Shown: positions 10,926 through 24,235, counted from the stretch's first letter. The stretch: 64,000 nt of DNA from Acer yangbiense (GCA_008009225.1 CM017771.1:29188139-29252138); one strand, 5' to 3'. Numbers and translations: made by a program. Notes: generated by a model from the sequence alone, not told the origin.

Positions 10926-12580
10926 CACTACAACAAATATAACATATAATAGCAGCAGAAAAATGCTATCAAAAGTAAACAATAGCATTTAGTTACATGC
11001 CATGACAGCCAGTGTGATTAAAAGTTTTATCTTTTCATAGCATTATTTGCATGCTATAAATTCAGTTTTTTTTAATGCTATAATTATTCTTTTATAGCAT
11101 TTAAGTGATGTTATATCATTAATAAAAAAATGTTATTATTGTAGTTATTATAACTTCTTAAAAATGCTATTGTAATTGTACCTAATATAAAAAATTGTAT
11201 ATTTTTAATTTTTACTTAATTGTTCGTTTAAAAAGTTTAATTGTGCACAAAACAAAAAAAGAAAAAAAAATACAAACATTAAAGGAAAAAATATAAATAT
11301 TTATTAATGAATCAAAATAATTACATGATTCACAAAACATATCAAACGTACAAGGAAATTTCTATATGTAAAAATTTGAATTTAGTTTTATAAGAAAAAA
11401 AATTACAAGAACATGATATTTTTTTAGCTAATTACAACAACATGATTGCTCCACCAATCTTCATCTTCTGCTTTTGATAAAACACTCCTTCATCTTCATA
11501 ACCTGAAAGACATCAATAAAATAAAGTTATATTTAATAAAAAAAATGAATAAACATATATGAATTTACATAGCTATTACAATTATGAAATAGAGATTGTA
11601 GAGATTGTAACTAAAATGATCTAGGATGGAAAAGAAATCAAATATTGAAACTAAAAAAAAAAAAAAAAGCTTCTTACTAAGAAATATAACTTTACAATGG
11701 AAGACATATAATACTTCCACATGTAGATTCATAACTGGATTTTCTAACTAAAAAATATATATATATATATCAAATAACCAGATCTGTAGTTAATGAAATA
11801 ATTAACAAGAATTAAACATGAGTTTCAAAAAAAAAAAAAAAAATGGAATGAAAGAGAGAATAACTTACCAAAAAAATATGAAGTTTTTAATGAAAATAGA
11901 AGATGAAGACAGTTATTGATGCTTGAGAGCTTTGTGGTAAAAGTAGGGATTTTGAGTGGATGGTTTGGTGGCAGTAAAACAACTCTAATAATAGGTGAAG
12001 AGAATATAAAGTAAAAGCTAGGGTTTCAAATTTTGAAAAAGGAAATAAATTTGTTTTCCCTCATTATCTTTGAAAAAAAAAAATAGAGGGATAAGAATTC
12101 ATTTTCCCTCCTAATATTTAGAGATATTTTTAACATGTATTATAGCATTCTTAAATGCTATATAATTAGTTTTGTAAATTACTTTACTTTAAAAAAAAAA
12201 AAAATGATATTTAATATTTTACTTACGTTAAATTCTATTTTTGTTAATAAAAATTTAAAGCACAATAATAATAATAATAGGTTGAAATTTTAAAAAATAA
12301 ATTATAATAGCTTATATGATTTCATGACATATCATAGCAAATTTAAAATGCTATTAAATTATTTTCTTAAAAAAAAATAATTAACATTTGAGCTATATAG
12401 TTTAATAGCATTAAAAGTGCTATATTATTGGAATCAAAATGCTATTTAAACTAAAGTGTTATCTATTAACATCTTTTTATAGCATTTTATTATAATATGC
12501 AATAATATAGGTACATTTGATATCATTTTAAAAAAGAATGCTAAAGTGCAACACTATCAAAAGTCATATTTGTTGTAGTG
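10926..12580. mobile_element. non-autonomous CACTA transposon (1,655 bp)
   Basis: The 18 bp terminal inverted repeats, CACTACAACAAATATAAC and its reverse complement at the other end, differ at one position. The 3 bp duplication acg flanks the element (10923-10925 and 12581-12583). Many copies of 'tatagcattt' or 'aaatgctata' lie in both orientations towards the ends, the expected subterminal repeats. No transposase (TNPA/TNPD-like) frame is present. It interrupts the 5' LTR of D. Confidence 0.88.
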
Positions 12581-12857
12581 ACGTGGTCAACCTATGTTGT
12601 GGACACCTTTATAAATAGTGATTTCGAGGATCGTGTGTAGCACACATAACAACCCATGGGTTTTCCTTATTGAAGGTTTCCACATAAAAATCAAGTGTCA
12701 TTTAAATTCCGCACTTTACACTTGATTTTTTGTATTGATTAGATTGGGGTTATTTTCGTAAAATTGACTAATTGTGAAAATTCGGTAATAACCGGATTAA
12801 AATCTATTCACCCCCCTCTAGATAGTTTTATACACACCGCGTAATAATTGTTTCAAT

Positions 12858-12868
12858 TGGTATCAGAG
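12858..12868 (+). other. primer-binding site of element D
   Basis: TGGTATCAGAG two bases after the LTR end; this is complementary to the 3' end of initiator-Met tRNA, as in most plant copia elements. Confidence 0.85.
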
Positions 12869-12977
12869 GGTTCCTAGATATACTTAGGTGATCCTTGCTC
12901 ATTTTGGTGTGTTTTGCATTTTGTGTGATTTTTGCTCCTTCATACATTTGCATTAATTTCATTCATTCATATTCACT

Positions 12978-14047
12978 ATGAGTGGAAACGGTGGTGGGAA
13001 CGGTGGTGGAAACAAAGGTGCTTCTAGCACGAGGCCGCCCCTAATCACCGGTATAAATTATGCCTCTTGGAAAGGCAAGATGGAGTCGTACATATGCCAA
13101 ATCCACGACCGTGCTTTGATGGCGGTTGAAGACAGTTACACTCCATTGATGATGACTCCTATGGGTGGAGGAAAGGATGTACTCAAGCCTAAGGCTCAGT
13201 GGAATGTGCAAGAGTTTGAGGCATCGAAATGGAATAGGAAGGCAATGCACGCCATCCTATGTGTAATGGACGAAAATCAATATAAATTGATTCAAAACAC
13301 TAGGATGGCTAAGGAAGCGTGGGACATCCTAGAAGTTGCACATGAGGGAACCGAAGTGGTTAGGGACTCTAAGCTTCAAGTCCTCCAAACTTAATTCGAG
13401 ATGCTTAGGATGGAGGAGAATGAGTGCTTCAACGAATTTGAGATCAAATTGATGGACATAGTCAACCAAAGTCATCAACTTGGTGATCCGTATTCGGATA
13501 GGAGAATCAAGCAAAAAATTATGAGATCTCTCCCCGAAAGATTTGAGTCCAAGGTAACGGCTTTAGAGGAAAATAGTAGATACAAGGATATGAAGCCAAG
13601 TGAGGTGATTGGGAGACTTCTAACTTATGAATCTAGGAAGTGTCCTACCTCCACACCTCCTAAATAGCAAAAGGGAATTGCTTTAAAAGCCTCCAAAGTT
13701 GAGAAGGAGGAGAATGATGACTCGGACGAAGACATGGCCTTGTTGATGAGAAGGTTCATGAAATTCGTCAAGTCCAAGAAGAAGGGTTTTGGATCCAAGG
13801 ACCAAGACTTGAAGAAAAAGGCCCCCTTCAAGAAGTTTGAGCCTAGGCAAGAGAAGAATGAAAGGAATGGGATCCAATGCTATGAGTGTAGTGGCATAGG
13901 ACACATCGCCCCCGATTGTGGAAATTTGAAGAACAAGAAGAAGGGAAAGGTGATGGCCGCCACATGGAGTGGAAGTGATGACTCCGATAAGAGTAATGAG
14001 ACTTCAGATGATGAAATTCTCATAGCTAACTTCATAGCCTTTGCCAT
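12978..14047 (+). pseudogene. gag of element D, 5' portion
   Basis: ATG at 12978 opens 'MSGNGGGNGGGNKGASSTRP', a Gly/Asn-rich start, then the UBN2-like copia gag core (WKGKMESYICQIHD, the KEAWDILEVAHEG block, HQLGDPYSDRRIKQKIMRSLP). A basic region is followed by a CCHC knuckle, CYECSGIGHIAPDC (13878-13919), and an acidic Ser/Asp stretch. Two in-frame stops, TAA at 13392-13394 and TAG at 13665-13667, break it. The frame runs into the start of element F at 14048 and continues in altered form at 32069. Gag would form the virus-like particle of the retrotransposon. Confidence 0.85.
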
Positions 14048-15577
14048 TTAAACAAATTAACGGTGTGTATAATATTATCTAGAGGGGGGGGGGGGGGTGA
14101 ATAGATATTAATCGATTTTACCCAATTTTCGTGAATGGATAAGATTACGAAAATGCCCCTAACTAGTCAATTTATATAACAAGTGTAATATGTGCGGAAT
14201 TTAAATAACACTTGATATTTACGTGGAAACCCTCACAGGAAAAACCACGGGCTAATAAGTGCACCACACTCGAACCTCGAATCCACTAAATGTGTTAAAG
14301 ATTACAACCTAATCCCAGTGTATAATCACACACCTACCTAATCCCGGTATAAGTGAACCTAGTCCAATTGCTTGTGATTTAAGCAACTTAATCCCGGTCA
14401 CAACACAAGACTTAGTTCTCTAAGAAGAGATAATACAACCTATTTGAATATGTGAAACATTCAAAATGTAATTTAGAGCTAGGTAACCCTATATGCTTAT
14501 CTAGGATGATGATTTGGTAATTAATTCAATCCTAGATATTAAAAGCTAGATGACATGTCAAAAGCTTAGCTAAACATAGATTATGAAAACCTAGATAGCT
14601 ATCACAATACAACACTCAATCAATACATCACAAATAATCTCTAACTTGTATTTAGCATATGATCTAAAAACATACAAGTAATTAAAGAGATGTCTTAATA
14701 TGAAAAACACTAAAACTAGATGAAGTTAGTGAAGAACATACCAAGGAAGATGTGATGATGCAAAACCATGCATTGATGCATCCTATATGATCATAGAAGA
14801 TGCTTGATGAAGTTTGATGCACAAAGGGAAAGCTTTGAGTGTTTAAAGATGAGTTATTGTGAATTTTTGTCTCTTAAAAATTGTTCTAAGGAAAATTATG
14901 ATTTTTGAACTCTTAAAAAACAACATAAAAACATAGAGTCATATATATAAAGGATTTAATTAAAGTGAGGTCGTTTTGAAAAAATCGCGTCAGGTATGGT
15001 AGTGTGCGCTGGTGCCTGCGCTGGTCGAGTAGCGCATGACCAGCACACATCCAAAAAATGCACTGAGCGTTGGTGGACCAGCGAATGCGAGGGGCGCACG
15101 ACCAGCGGAAAACCATTGGGCGAGTTGCGCTGGTGAGGACTGCACATGACCAGGGGTACATGACCAGCGACAGACCACTGGAGGATCTGGGCTGGTCGAG
15201 TAGCACATGACCAGCGTAAGTCCCTCTTCTTTCACACTCACATGCAATTTGTGCAAGAGTAAACAAGTGAAGGAGATTGCATCCAAATGCCTAATATGAC
15301 ATGGCATTTTAATCATAAGATGCAATCAATAAAATATGCAAGAAGAGATATTATTTAAACATGAATGTACATATATAAAAACACACAATATACACAAAGT
15401 ATGGATATGCATGGAATGTGTGTGTGTGCAACTAAATCTCTTCAAAGCAAAGTAAACACTAGAAATTTACCTTTGGTACTTCTTCTTTTGAGGTCTTGAG
15501 AGCCTAATTTACCCTTACAAAAACCCCAAATGTGGTTTGTCTACGAAATAAGCCAATCAATAAACTGAGACCTTACA
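14048..15577 (-). repeat. 3' LTR of element F (1,530 bp)
   Basis: On the minus strand it begins TGTAAGGTCTCAG next to the polypurine tract and ends in TTTAA instead of TTTCA (terminal CA changed). It has a GACCAGCGC-type array at about 14990-15230 and a TATATATA string at about 14940-14949. It carries a G14 run at 14084-14097 where the partner LTR has G34. Confidence 0.88.
14990..15230 (-). repeat. U3 GC-rich word array, GCGCTGGTC type (F, 3' LTR)
   Basis: GACCAGCG and GCGCTGGT words recur in both orientations, about 40 bp from the TATA string. Spacing and copy number differ from the partner array at 31480-31710. Confidence 0.7.
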
Positions 15578-15592
15578 ATCTCCCCCTTTGGC
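15578..15592 (-). other. polypurine tract of element F
   Basis: The minus strand reads AGCCAAAGGGGGAGAT directly before the 3' LTR start; the same tract precedes the 3' LTRs of G and A. Confidence 0.8.
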
Positions 15593-16862
15593 TATTTCGT
15601 GACAAAACCACCACTCACATAGATCCTCACAACATAATTGAAGCTATGGGATATCAATGAAATTCTACATTACAAAGAGATAAGAAAATAAAACTTCAAG
15701 TCTTCAATCTCTTGTAGAATTATCAAACCTTCAAAACAAAAAGATTACACTTCTAAAGCAAGTGTATGTGAGGTGATCATGTGAAGTTAAAACAAGCATT
15801 TGCATTATAGGATTTTTTAATTAAGAAAACATGCAACATTATGAAATGAATGTGCAATGCAATGCTCCCCCTTAACGGGTTACTCCCTTTCAATGTATAG
15901 TCTCCCCAACATGCATAATTGCTACTACAATTAGCAACTCCCCTTACCACCATTCTACTCCCCCTTTTTGTCATGATATAGGCAAATGAGTAGTCCCCAA
16001 ATGGGTCACTTCTAGCAAAAAGAGATAGTAGCATACAAGATATTTGCATAATCATATAAGTCACTTTATGCATCTCAATTAATTGGAGAGAAACAAAGAG
16101 ATTTATTTCAAGAAAATGTGTGAATCAAAAATGCTTTGCATACAAGACATGTAGCATTCAAATCCAAAATACAATGGTATTTGGCAAAGAAAATGATAAA
16201 GGTTTCTAATAAGAATTCAAACCAATTTCACCATTGTCATGGGAGAAGCAAGGATATAGAGATTTTATTGTTTTTCAATATAAGAGCAACTATATCCAAC
16301 TTTATAAGCGAAACATGGCATGAACGACTTTTTGCACCCTATTTGATTTTTCCGGGTGAGACACCCGTATGATAGTAGCCATGTTCAACTAATAAAGAAA
16401 GAGAGACATTAGGATTATAAAATCCCTTGAACGGATACAAGATTCTTTATTCATTTTGAGTCTCATAAGCTTTTCACACATTGTTTTGCATTTACATATA
16501 GCAATCATCAATTCATGCTTTTTCATTTGAGCATGTCATTTTGAATTTCATGCTTTTTCATTTGACATTAGCATGTTATAAAAGAATCATCATGTCATGG
16601 AGATAACTAAAGGTCATTCAAATTGTACTTTCTAAGTCGATCTCCTAGTCCAAAAATGCATGTTTGAACAAAATATGACATGGATTGTAAATAAGCATGG
16701 TTCACACTTATTGAATTGAAAACATATATACATATGTGCAACCAAGCTTACTCAAGCAATTAAAAAGGAAGCATAAGATATTTCAAATTTTTGCATGTGA
16801 CAAGTATGCAAAATAGCTCTCTTTGCTTGAGTTTCCCATATGGGGTCAATCACAAAAACTCA
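15593..16862. other. untranslated 3' internal region of element F
   Basis: No coding frame, and no envelope-like frame as described for some SIRE elements. Several extra polypurine-like strings occur (C-rich on this strand, about 15864-15970), including 'ctccccctttttgtcatgat'. The same arrangement is found in G (20880-20950) and A (59840-59945), so it is conserved among these elements. Confidence 0.6.
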
Positions 16863-17627
16863 TCACTCCACGAGACAAATCCCAATACATCTACTAAGTG
16901 TTTTAAATCGAGTAGCATCTAAGGGTTTAGTAAATAAGTCCGCTAGTTGATCATTAGTACCTACATGTTCAAGTACTATGCATTTATTCTCAACTAGTTC
17001 TCTTATGAAATGATGGCGGATGTCAATATGCTTAGTCTTAGAGTGTTGAACTAGATTCTTGGAAATATTAATAGCACTCATATTATCACAAAAGAGGGTG
17101 AGTGTACCTTGGTTGAATTTGTAGTCGACTAGCATTTGCTTCATCCATACGAGTTGTGTGCATCCACTCATCGCGGCTATGTACTCGGCCTCAGCCGTGG
17201 ACAAGGAAATCGAGTTTTGCTTCTTGCAAAACCAAGACACCAAGTTGTTACCTAGGAAGAAGCAACCGCCCGATGTGCTTTTCCTATCATCACAATTCCC
17301 TGCACAATCCGCATCACTAAAACTTACAAGACTAGCATTAGTGTCAAAAGAGTACCAAATCCGATAGTTGGATGTCCCATTCACATAGTGAATGATTCTC
17401 TTTACGGAAGAGAGATGGGACTCCTTAGGATCCACTTGGTACCTAGCACACACATCCATACTAAAAGATATATCGGGCCTACTTGCGGTCAAATAAAGCA
17501 AGCTACCTATCATGCCCCGATATAGAGTTTGTTCCACACTTTTTCCACTTGCATCTTTGCTAAGCTTCAAAGTGGTACTCATGGGTGTATCACAATGTTT
17601 GGCATTTTCAAGACCAAACTTCTTCAC
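16863..17627 (-). pseudogene. RNase H and end of reverse transcriptase, element F pol
   Basis: A 254-residue frame. It starts in the RT thumb ('MKKFGLENAKHCDTPMSTTL') and continues through YRGMIGSLLYLTASRPDI, then the RNase H domain: SDADCAG (the usual Trp is Cys), STSGGCFF, STAEAEYIA, LFCDNMSAI, the KTKHIDIRHHFIRE helix and ADLFTKPL. It ends in a normal stop near the usual copia terminus. The first acidic residues of RNase H are present. It is separated from the upstream RT block by stops, so it is part of a broken polyprotein rather than a gene of its own. Confidence 0.88.
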
Positions 17628-18450
17628 AAGGTTTTTGGCATATTTGGCTTGGGTAATAAAAATCCCATCATCTAATTACCTAATTTACAAACCTAGGAAG
17701 TAACTAAGCTCACCAACAAGACTCATCTCAAATTCATGAGACATAACATCAAAAAATTGTTGGACTTTGGTGTTGTTAGTGGAGCCAAATACAATGTCAT
17801 CAACATAGATTTGAGCTATAAATAACTCATCTTTGTTTCTCTTGATGAACAACATCTTGTCAACACTACCCCTTGTGTAGTCATTGCCATCAAGAAATTG
17901 AGTGAGGCGCTCATACCAAGCCCTCGGTGCTTGTTTCAACCCATAAAGAGCCTTCTTGAGGCGATAGACATGGTTGGGGTGGTTAGCATCCACAAACCCC
18001 TTGGGTTGTTCAACAAACACTTCCTCTTGTAAGAAGACATTGAGGAAGGCACTTTTGACGTCTATTTGGTGCAATTTGAACTTGTACACATAAGAAATAG
18101 ATAAGAGAAGCCTAATAGACTTTAAACGGGCAACGGGAGCGAATGTCTCCTCAAAGTCGATACCCTCAATTTAAGAGTACCCTTATGCTACAAGTCTAGC
18201 CTTGTTCTGCACTATGTTGCCATCCTCATCGGATTTGTTTCTATATATCCATTTGGTTCCTATGACATTAGTGGTCTTAGGCTTAGGAACTAGAGTCCAA
18301 ATCTCATTCCTTTCGAAGTGGTTTAGCTTTTCTTGCATGGCAAGAACCCAAAATTCATCATTTAAGGCTTCATCAACCTTTTTGGGTTCTATTTGAGAGG
18401 TGTAGCATGTAAAGCTAATGAGATTATCTATTTGATGCCTAGTCCTAACA
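17628..18450 (-). pseudogene. reverse transcriptase core, element F pol
   Basis: Copia RVT_2 domain. The longest open piece (18089-17685) has DVKSAFLN, EVFVEQPKGF, YRLKKALYGLKQAPRAWYERL and the catalytic YVDDIVFG box. Upstream lie the WTLVPKP and NVIGTKW strings and the ETFAPVAR region, broken by stops in GYS-stop-IEG near 18172 and just before it. Downstream another stop lies near 17680. All catalytic Asp residues of the YVDD box survive. Confidence 0.85.
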
Positions 18451-18945
18451 CCCTCATTAACTTCTCCAATGATGTCATTTTTATCATGGAGTTGTCTAAC
18501 CTATGGAGCGGGTTCTTTAGAGTTCAAGAGAGGAACTCTATCAATAGGTTGTGTGTCCTCATTATCACCATTGGACGTCCCAACATTGGGAGTCTCCACA
18601 ACCTTCTCCAAGGGAGAGTCATCATCTAAAACAACCTCCTCCTCATGGTCATTAGACTTGAGCCTTGTATCATCAATGACAACATTGGATGATTTCATGA
18701 CGGTTCGAGTCTTCAAATTGAAAACTCTATAGGCTCTACTATTCAAGGCATAGCCAATAAATATACCCTCATCACTTTTAGCATCAAACTTGCCAAGTTG
18801 ATCACGGTCATTCAAAATGCAGCATTTGCTTCCAAAGGTGTAGAAGTAGCTAACATTTGGCTTCCTACCTTTCCACAACTCGTAGGAGGTATTCCTAGAT
18901 CCGGGCATTAGGAAAACTCTATTCCCTATATAGCAAGCCGTATTG
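18451..18945 (-). pseudogene. integrase C-terminus and linker, element F pol
   Basis: The frame 18908-18501 holds SYELWKGRKPNVSYF, the KFDAKSDEGIFIGYA block and a long acidic linker (NDHEEE, DDSPLEK) typical between copia integrase and RT. The upstream residues (TACYIGNRVF) run to the insertion point of element G at 18950. A stop near 18499 separates it from RT. Confidence 0.82.
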
Positions 18946-18950
18946 ACGGC

Positions 18951-20634
18951 TGAAACAAATTAGAGGCGTGTTCTATATAAAGCTAGAGGGGGGGGGGGGG
19001 GTGTGAATAGATTTTAACTATTATTACCCAATTTTCGCATGCAAGTCAATTTTACGAAAATGCCCCTACTAGTCAAAAATACAAGCAAGTGTAATATAGT
19101 GCGGAATTTAAATAACACTTGATGTATACGTGGAAACCCAACCACTGGGAAAAACCACGGGCTGTTTAGTGCGCCACACTCGGACCTCAAAATCCACTAA
19201 TCGAAATGGAGTTTACAACCTATGTAGACCTCGTCTAACACTCCGGTCAATAACCCCCCACTTCTACCACTCGGGCCTTTAAAAGTGGCTCTAGTCCAAT
19301 TGCTTGAGGCCTAAGCAACCTTAGCCTCAAGACTTAATTCTCTAAGAAGAGATTATGCAACCTATGTGAATATGTATGAATATTCAAATAACAAACAAGG
19401 CTAGGTAACCTTAGATGCTTATCTAGGATGATGATATAATCAATTTAATCAACCCTAGATATCAATTGCTAAATGACATGTCAAATAGCTTAGCTAATCA
19501 AGATTAAGCAAAAACCTAATTAGCTATCACAAAAACAACACTCAATTAATTCATCACAATTAATTCTCTATTCTTGTATTTATCATATGATCAACAACAT
19601 ACAAGTAAATTAAAAGAGAATATGCTTGATAGTAAAAATACTAAAATAAGATGAAACTAATCAAAATCTTACCAAACATATTGTGATGATGCCAATCCAA
19701 TCATAGATGCTTTCTATGTAGACATAGAGGATGCAATATGAAATTTGATGCAAAAAGGATTTGATTTGAGTGTTTAAAGATGAGTTCTTGATTTGATTTT
19801 TTCTCAAAAATCTCTCTTGAAAGTTTAGGGTTCTAATCACTCAAGAACTTTATCAGAGAATGAGAAAATAAGATATTTATAGACATCAAGAATTGGGCAT
19901 GTGAAAAGACAATTTTGCCCCTGAAACGCACCGTTCGGCGGTTTCAATCGGCGGCCAGGCCGCCGATAACGACCGCCGAATTGAGCTCGTGAAGAACAGA
20001 GCATTAACGGCGGTTTCATTCAGCGGTTTCGCGACCGCCGATCCAACCGCCGAATCAAACCCGAGGGATTAAAATCGATTAGGTATGAACGGCGGTTTCG
20101 AACGGTGGTCGTGACCGTCGATCTTGACCGCATAATTGCTTCAGACTAATCTGGACTGAAACGGCGGTTTCATTCGGCGGCCAGGCCGCCGATCATAACC
20201 GCCGATCACCAACAATGGTGAAAACCAAGGAGAAGCCAAGGGCATTCTCCATAGGCGGTCTTCGCGCAAAACCAAGCACTCATTAGTGCAAGCGCGGACG
20301 TTTCCGAACTATGTCGGGAAACGAATTATAAGGCACATATACACACAACAAGATATATCAACCAAAGTGCTAGTGTGTAAAGTGACATGTGAAGAGATGC
20401 ACATAAAAATAAGCAAATATGCAATCATAGCAAGAATGCTAAGTGTGTGTGTGCTACTAAATCTCTTCAAAGAAAACCAAGCACAAGAATTTATACCTTT
20501 GGCGTGCTTGTCCCTTGAGGTCTTGAAAGGGCCTTCGAGCTTCAACCTTAAACATTTAGACTACCCTTACATTCACAACCCCAACATGTGGTTTGTCCAC
20601 GAAATAAGCCAATCAAGATATGAGAATCCTTACA
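18951..20634 (-). repeat. 3' LTR of element G
   Basis: Minus strand TGTAAGGATTCTC to TTTCA. U3 array of CGGCGG/CCGCCG words at about 19928-20215, TATA at 19874-19881 (TATAAATA on the minus strand) and a G14 run at 18988-19001. Confidence 0.9.
19928..20215 (-). repeat. U3 GC-rich word array, CGGCGG type (G, 3' LTR)
   Basis: About a dozen copies of 'cggcggtttc' and its complement 'gaaaccgccg' in both orientations, with 'ggccaggccgccgat' capable of pairing with itself. The proximal edge lies about 47 bp from the TATA box. Confidence 0.75.
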
Positions 20635-20649
20635 ATCTCCCCCTTTGGC
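20635..20649 (-). other. polypurine tract of element G
   Basis: Same AAAGGGGGAGAT tract (minus strand) as in F and A, touching the 3' LTR. Confidence 0.8.
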
Positions 20650-21851
20650 TATTTCGTGACAAAACCACCACTCACATTGATTCCTCACATTATAATAGAA
20701 ACTACGGGTCTACTAAGATTTTCTACTTTACAAAGAGATATATAAAAATAAACTTGAAGTCTTCAATCTCAAGTAGAACAATCAATCCCTGAAAGCAAAG
20801 TTTCTATACTTTCCAATTCAAGTAAAGTGAGATGAATCAAGTAAGGACATAAACAAGCATTTGCATTTCTAAGAAATTAAACCCAACATGCATAATTGCA
20901 ACCCCCCTTACCACCATTCTACTCCCCCTTTTTGTCATGATATAGGCAAAGGAGTAGTCCCCAACCGGGTCACTTAGCAAAGAGAGATGATAGCATTCAA
21001 GTCATTTGCACAATCACAAAATGCACTTTATGCAACTCTATCAAATGGAGAGAAACAAGGAGATTTATTTTGAAATAAATGTGTGAAACAAAGCATGCTT
21101 TGCATACAAGACATGTAGCATTCAAGTCCAAAATACAATGGTATTTGGCAAAGCAAATGACAAAGGTTTCTAAAAAGAATTCAAACCAATTTCACCAATG
21201 TCATGAGAGAAGTAAGGATATAGAGTTTTCATTAATTTTAATGTATGAGCAACTATATCCATCTTTATAAGTCAAACATGTCATGAGCAACTTTGCACCC
21301 TATTTGATATTTCCGGGAATGAAACCCGTATGATAGTAGACATGTTCAACCAATAAAGAAAGAGAGACATTTGGATTGTAAAATCCTTGAATGGATACTA
21401 GATCCTTTTTCATTTGAGTCTCATAAGCTTTTTCACACAAGTTTTGCATTTAAAAATTGCAATCATCAATTCATGCTTTTTCATTTGAGCATGTCATTTG
21501 AATTTCATGCTTTTCATATGACATTAGCATGTTATAAACAACTCATGCTTTTCAATTTTTAAGCATGTCATTAAGAATCATCATGTCATGGAGATAACTA
21601 TAGGTCATCCAAATCATACTTCCTATGTAAATCTCCTAGTCCAAAAATGCATGTTTGAACATAAATATGACATGGATTGTAAACAAGCATGGTTCACACT
21701 TATTGAATTGAGAACATATATACAAATGTGCAACCAAACTTACTCAAGCAATTAACAAAGAAGCATAAGATTTTTCAAATATTTGCATGCAACAAGTATG
21801 CATAAGCTCTCTTTGCTTGAGTTCCCCATATGGGGTTAGTATCATCCTTCA
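20650..21851. other. untranslated 3' internal region of element G
   Basis: Closely similar to 15593-16860 of element F. The stretch at about 21800-21836 corresponds to the region just after the pol stop in F and A (the 'ccccatatgg' string). Gag therefore joins post-pol sequence here, and the deletion junction lies near 21840-21860. Confidence 0.65.
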
Positions 21852-24122
21852 TTAATGAAGGGCATGAGGTCCTATGGACCTACCAAGTCCATTGGACTTA
21901 GTTGAACCTATTTGAGACTTGTTAGTCTCGTAGCAAGCGGGTTCATTTTTCCTTATCCACATAGATATAACATTTTTCTTCCTAGTGGACAATGGTTCAA
22001 GAGTACTAGAAATAATAGGATCATGAACATGAATATTTTCCTTCCTATTAGCATGCATTCTAGCTCTTGTCATTCTCTTTTCAATCATGCTTTTGATTCT
22101 ACATAATTTAATGAAATGAAAGCAATTTGGTCTAATGTGACCATTAATACCACAAAAGTGACATGTAGGGATAAATTTAGAATTCATACCATGTCCTTGT
22201 GCATGCATAGGAGCTATCCCATGACTTTGTGGTTGAGCGGGTTCAAACCTTCTTTGTTGTTGAACCGGTCTAGCTTGCTTCCTTGTTTCATTTTGCATGA
22301 TTGGCCTCTTCCCTTGATGAATATGAGCTTAAGGGAAGTTAGGTTGAGGAACTTTTTGAGCTTGAGGTTGTCTCTTTGGAGCTACCTTCACTTGTGCACT
22401 TCTTGAACATTGTCCTAGATCAATTTTCTTCCTAGGAGTGTGCACCGGTGAGGCTTCTATCTAGATGGTCTTGGTTGGAGTAGTGATCTCCTTGCTTACT
22501 TCATACCCAATACCTCTCTTGTCACAAGGGTTCTTTCCACTACCAAGAATGTGGTCAAGTTTCTTAGTGCTTGTAGTCATCCTAGACAATGACTCTATGG
22601 CTTCAACAAGCTCTCTCTTCAACCTATCTTCATTCCTCTTAGATATAGCTAGCTCATCCCTTAGCTTGTCTTCAATCTTCTTGGATGCCTCCAATTGTTT
22701 ACTTAAGTGGTCATTGTGTGTTGAAAGTTCTAGATTTTCATCCTCTAAAATCTTCAACTTTATATTTTTCTTCTCCAATGAACTTTCACACTTGACTATA
22801 AAGTCATTTACATCCATTTTCTCTACACCTCCATTTGTAGAGTTAGATGAGGAGTCATCTTCACTTAAGTTATCTCCCCCACTCTCATTCTCACTAATGG
22901 AGTCATTTCCCTCATTTAGACCTCCACCTTGATCTCTTGAGTCAATGAGAGTCATATCCCAATGAGTAGCTACATTTACCTTCTCTAGAGCTACTTCTTC
23001 ATCTTTTTCTTCTATGGGATCACTAATCAAGTCATTTTTACCAACAACTTTATCTTCTACACAAGTGGCCCCAAATGCCGTGTAGTTGATGGTAAGCTCA
23101 TCATCACTTGATGACTTATCTCCCTCTCCGGAGTCATCACTTTCACTCCATGTGGCGGTCATCACTTTTGCCATCTTGTTCTTCAAGTTCCCACAATCCG
23201 GTGAGATGTGACCTATACCACCACACTCATAGCATTGGACCCCTTTCTTCTCACTATGCTCTTGCCTAGGCTCAAAACTCTTGAAGGGAGCTTTTTTCTT
23301 CAAGTCTTGGCCTTTGGATCCAATGCTCTTATTCTCGAACTTGACAAACTTCTTGAATCTTCTAAGTAGCAAAGCCATGTCTTGGTCCGAGTCACCTTTT
23401 TCCTCCTTCTCAACCTTGGAAGCTTTCAAAGCAATTCCTTTTTTCTTTTTAGGAGGTGAAATACTAGGAGCCTTCCTAGATTCATAGGCGAGGAGTCTTC
23501 CAATCACCTCGCTCGGCTTCATATCCTTGTATGTGCTATTTTCCTCTAAAGCCATCACTTTTGATTCGAACCTAGCGGGGAGAGACCTCATTATTTTCTG
23601 CTTAACTCTCCTATCCGAATAAGGATCACCTAGTTGATGGCTTTGATTCACAATATCCATAAACTTGACTTCAAAGTCATTGAAGCACTCGTCCTCCTCC
23701 ATTTTAAGCAACTCAAATTGCGTTTGAAGGACTTGTAGCTTGGAATCCTTAACGACATCGGTTCCCTCATGTGCAACCTGTAGGATATCCCATGCCTCCT
23801 TGGCTATCCTAGTGTTCTGAATCAGTTTGTACTGATTTTCATCCACTGCACATAGAAGAGCATGCCATGCCTTCCTATTCCATTTTGAAGTCTCAAACTC
23901 TTCAGGTGACCACTGGGCCTTTGGCTTGAGTACTTCTTCTCCACCACTCGTGGGAGTCATCATAGGAGGTGCATACCCATCTTCAATTGCCATCGATGCC
24001 CTATCATGGATTTCGCACACATATGCCTCCATCTTGCCTTTCTATGAGGCATAATTCACACCGGTGAGGAGAGGAGGCCGTGTGCTTGAAGCACCCTCAT
24101 GGTTGCCACCGAATCCACTCAT
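21852..24122 (-). pseudogene. gag of element G (almost full length)
   Basis: ATG at 24122 opens MSGFGGNHEGASSTRP. A TAG replaces the Trp codon of the YASWKGKME motif at about 24044-24042, after which 523 codons are open from the next Met (24032-22461). These include the gag core, a basic region, knuckle CYECGGIGHISPDC (about 23235-23194), acidic stretches and a coiled coil (about 22800-22560). After a stop at about 22460 the frame continues through the Pro/Gln-rich part to a second knuckle, CHFCGINGHIRPNC, within 22298-21852. The protease motif that should follow is missing. Reinitiation at the internal Met could yield a nearly complete gag, which would fit an element moved in trans; this is inference. 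Confidence 0.85.
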
Positions 24123-24235
24123 TGTATCAAATGAATGAATGAAATGTATGCAAAATGTATGAATGAGCAAAAATCACACAAATGCACAACACACCTAAAA
24201 TGAGCTAGGATCACCTAAGTATATCTAGGAACTCG

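Larger units (their letters stand above)
8077..12855 (+). repeat. 5' LTR of element D, split in three
   Basis: Starts TGTAAGTTCC and ends TTGTTTCA directly before the primer site. Removing solo LTR E plus its 5 bp TSD and the CACTA element plus its 3 bp TSD leaves 1,558 bp. U3 carries a GC-rich word array (about 8405-8670) and a TATA box at 8716. The segments resume at 10719 and 12584 with clear homology to the other copia LTRs here. Confidence 0.85.

Noticed and set aside
15593..16862. Envelope-like gene expected after pol in SIRE-type elements
   Set aside because: No frame longer than about 100 codons and no signal or membrane segments in the corresponding region of F, G or A.
20286..20792. 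168-codon open frame
   Set aside because: It spans U3 of the G LTR, the polypurine tract and the internal untranslated region; the copy at 25587 diverges where the LTR ends. No protein family is recognised.
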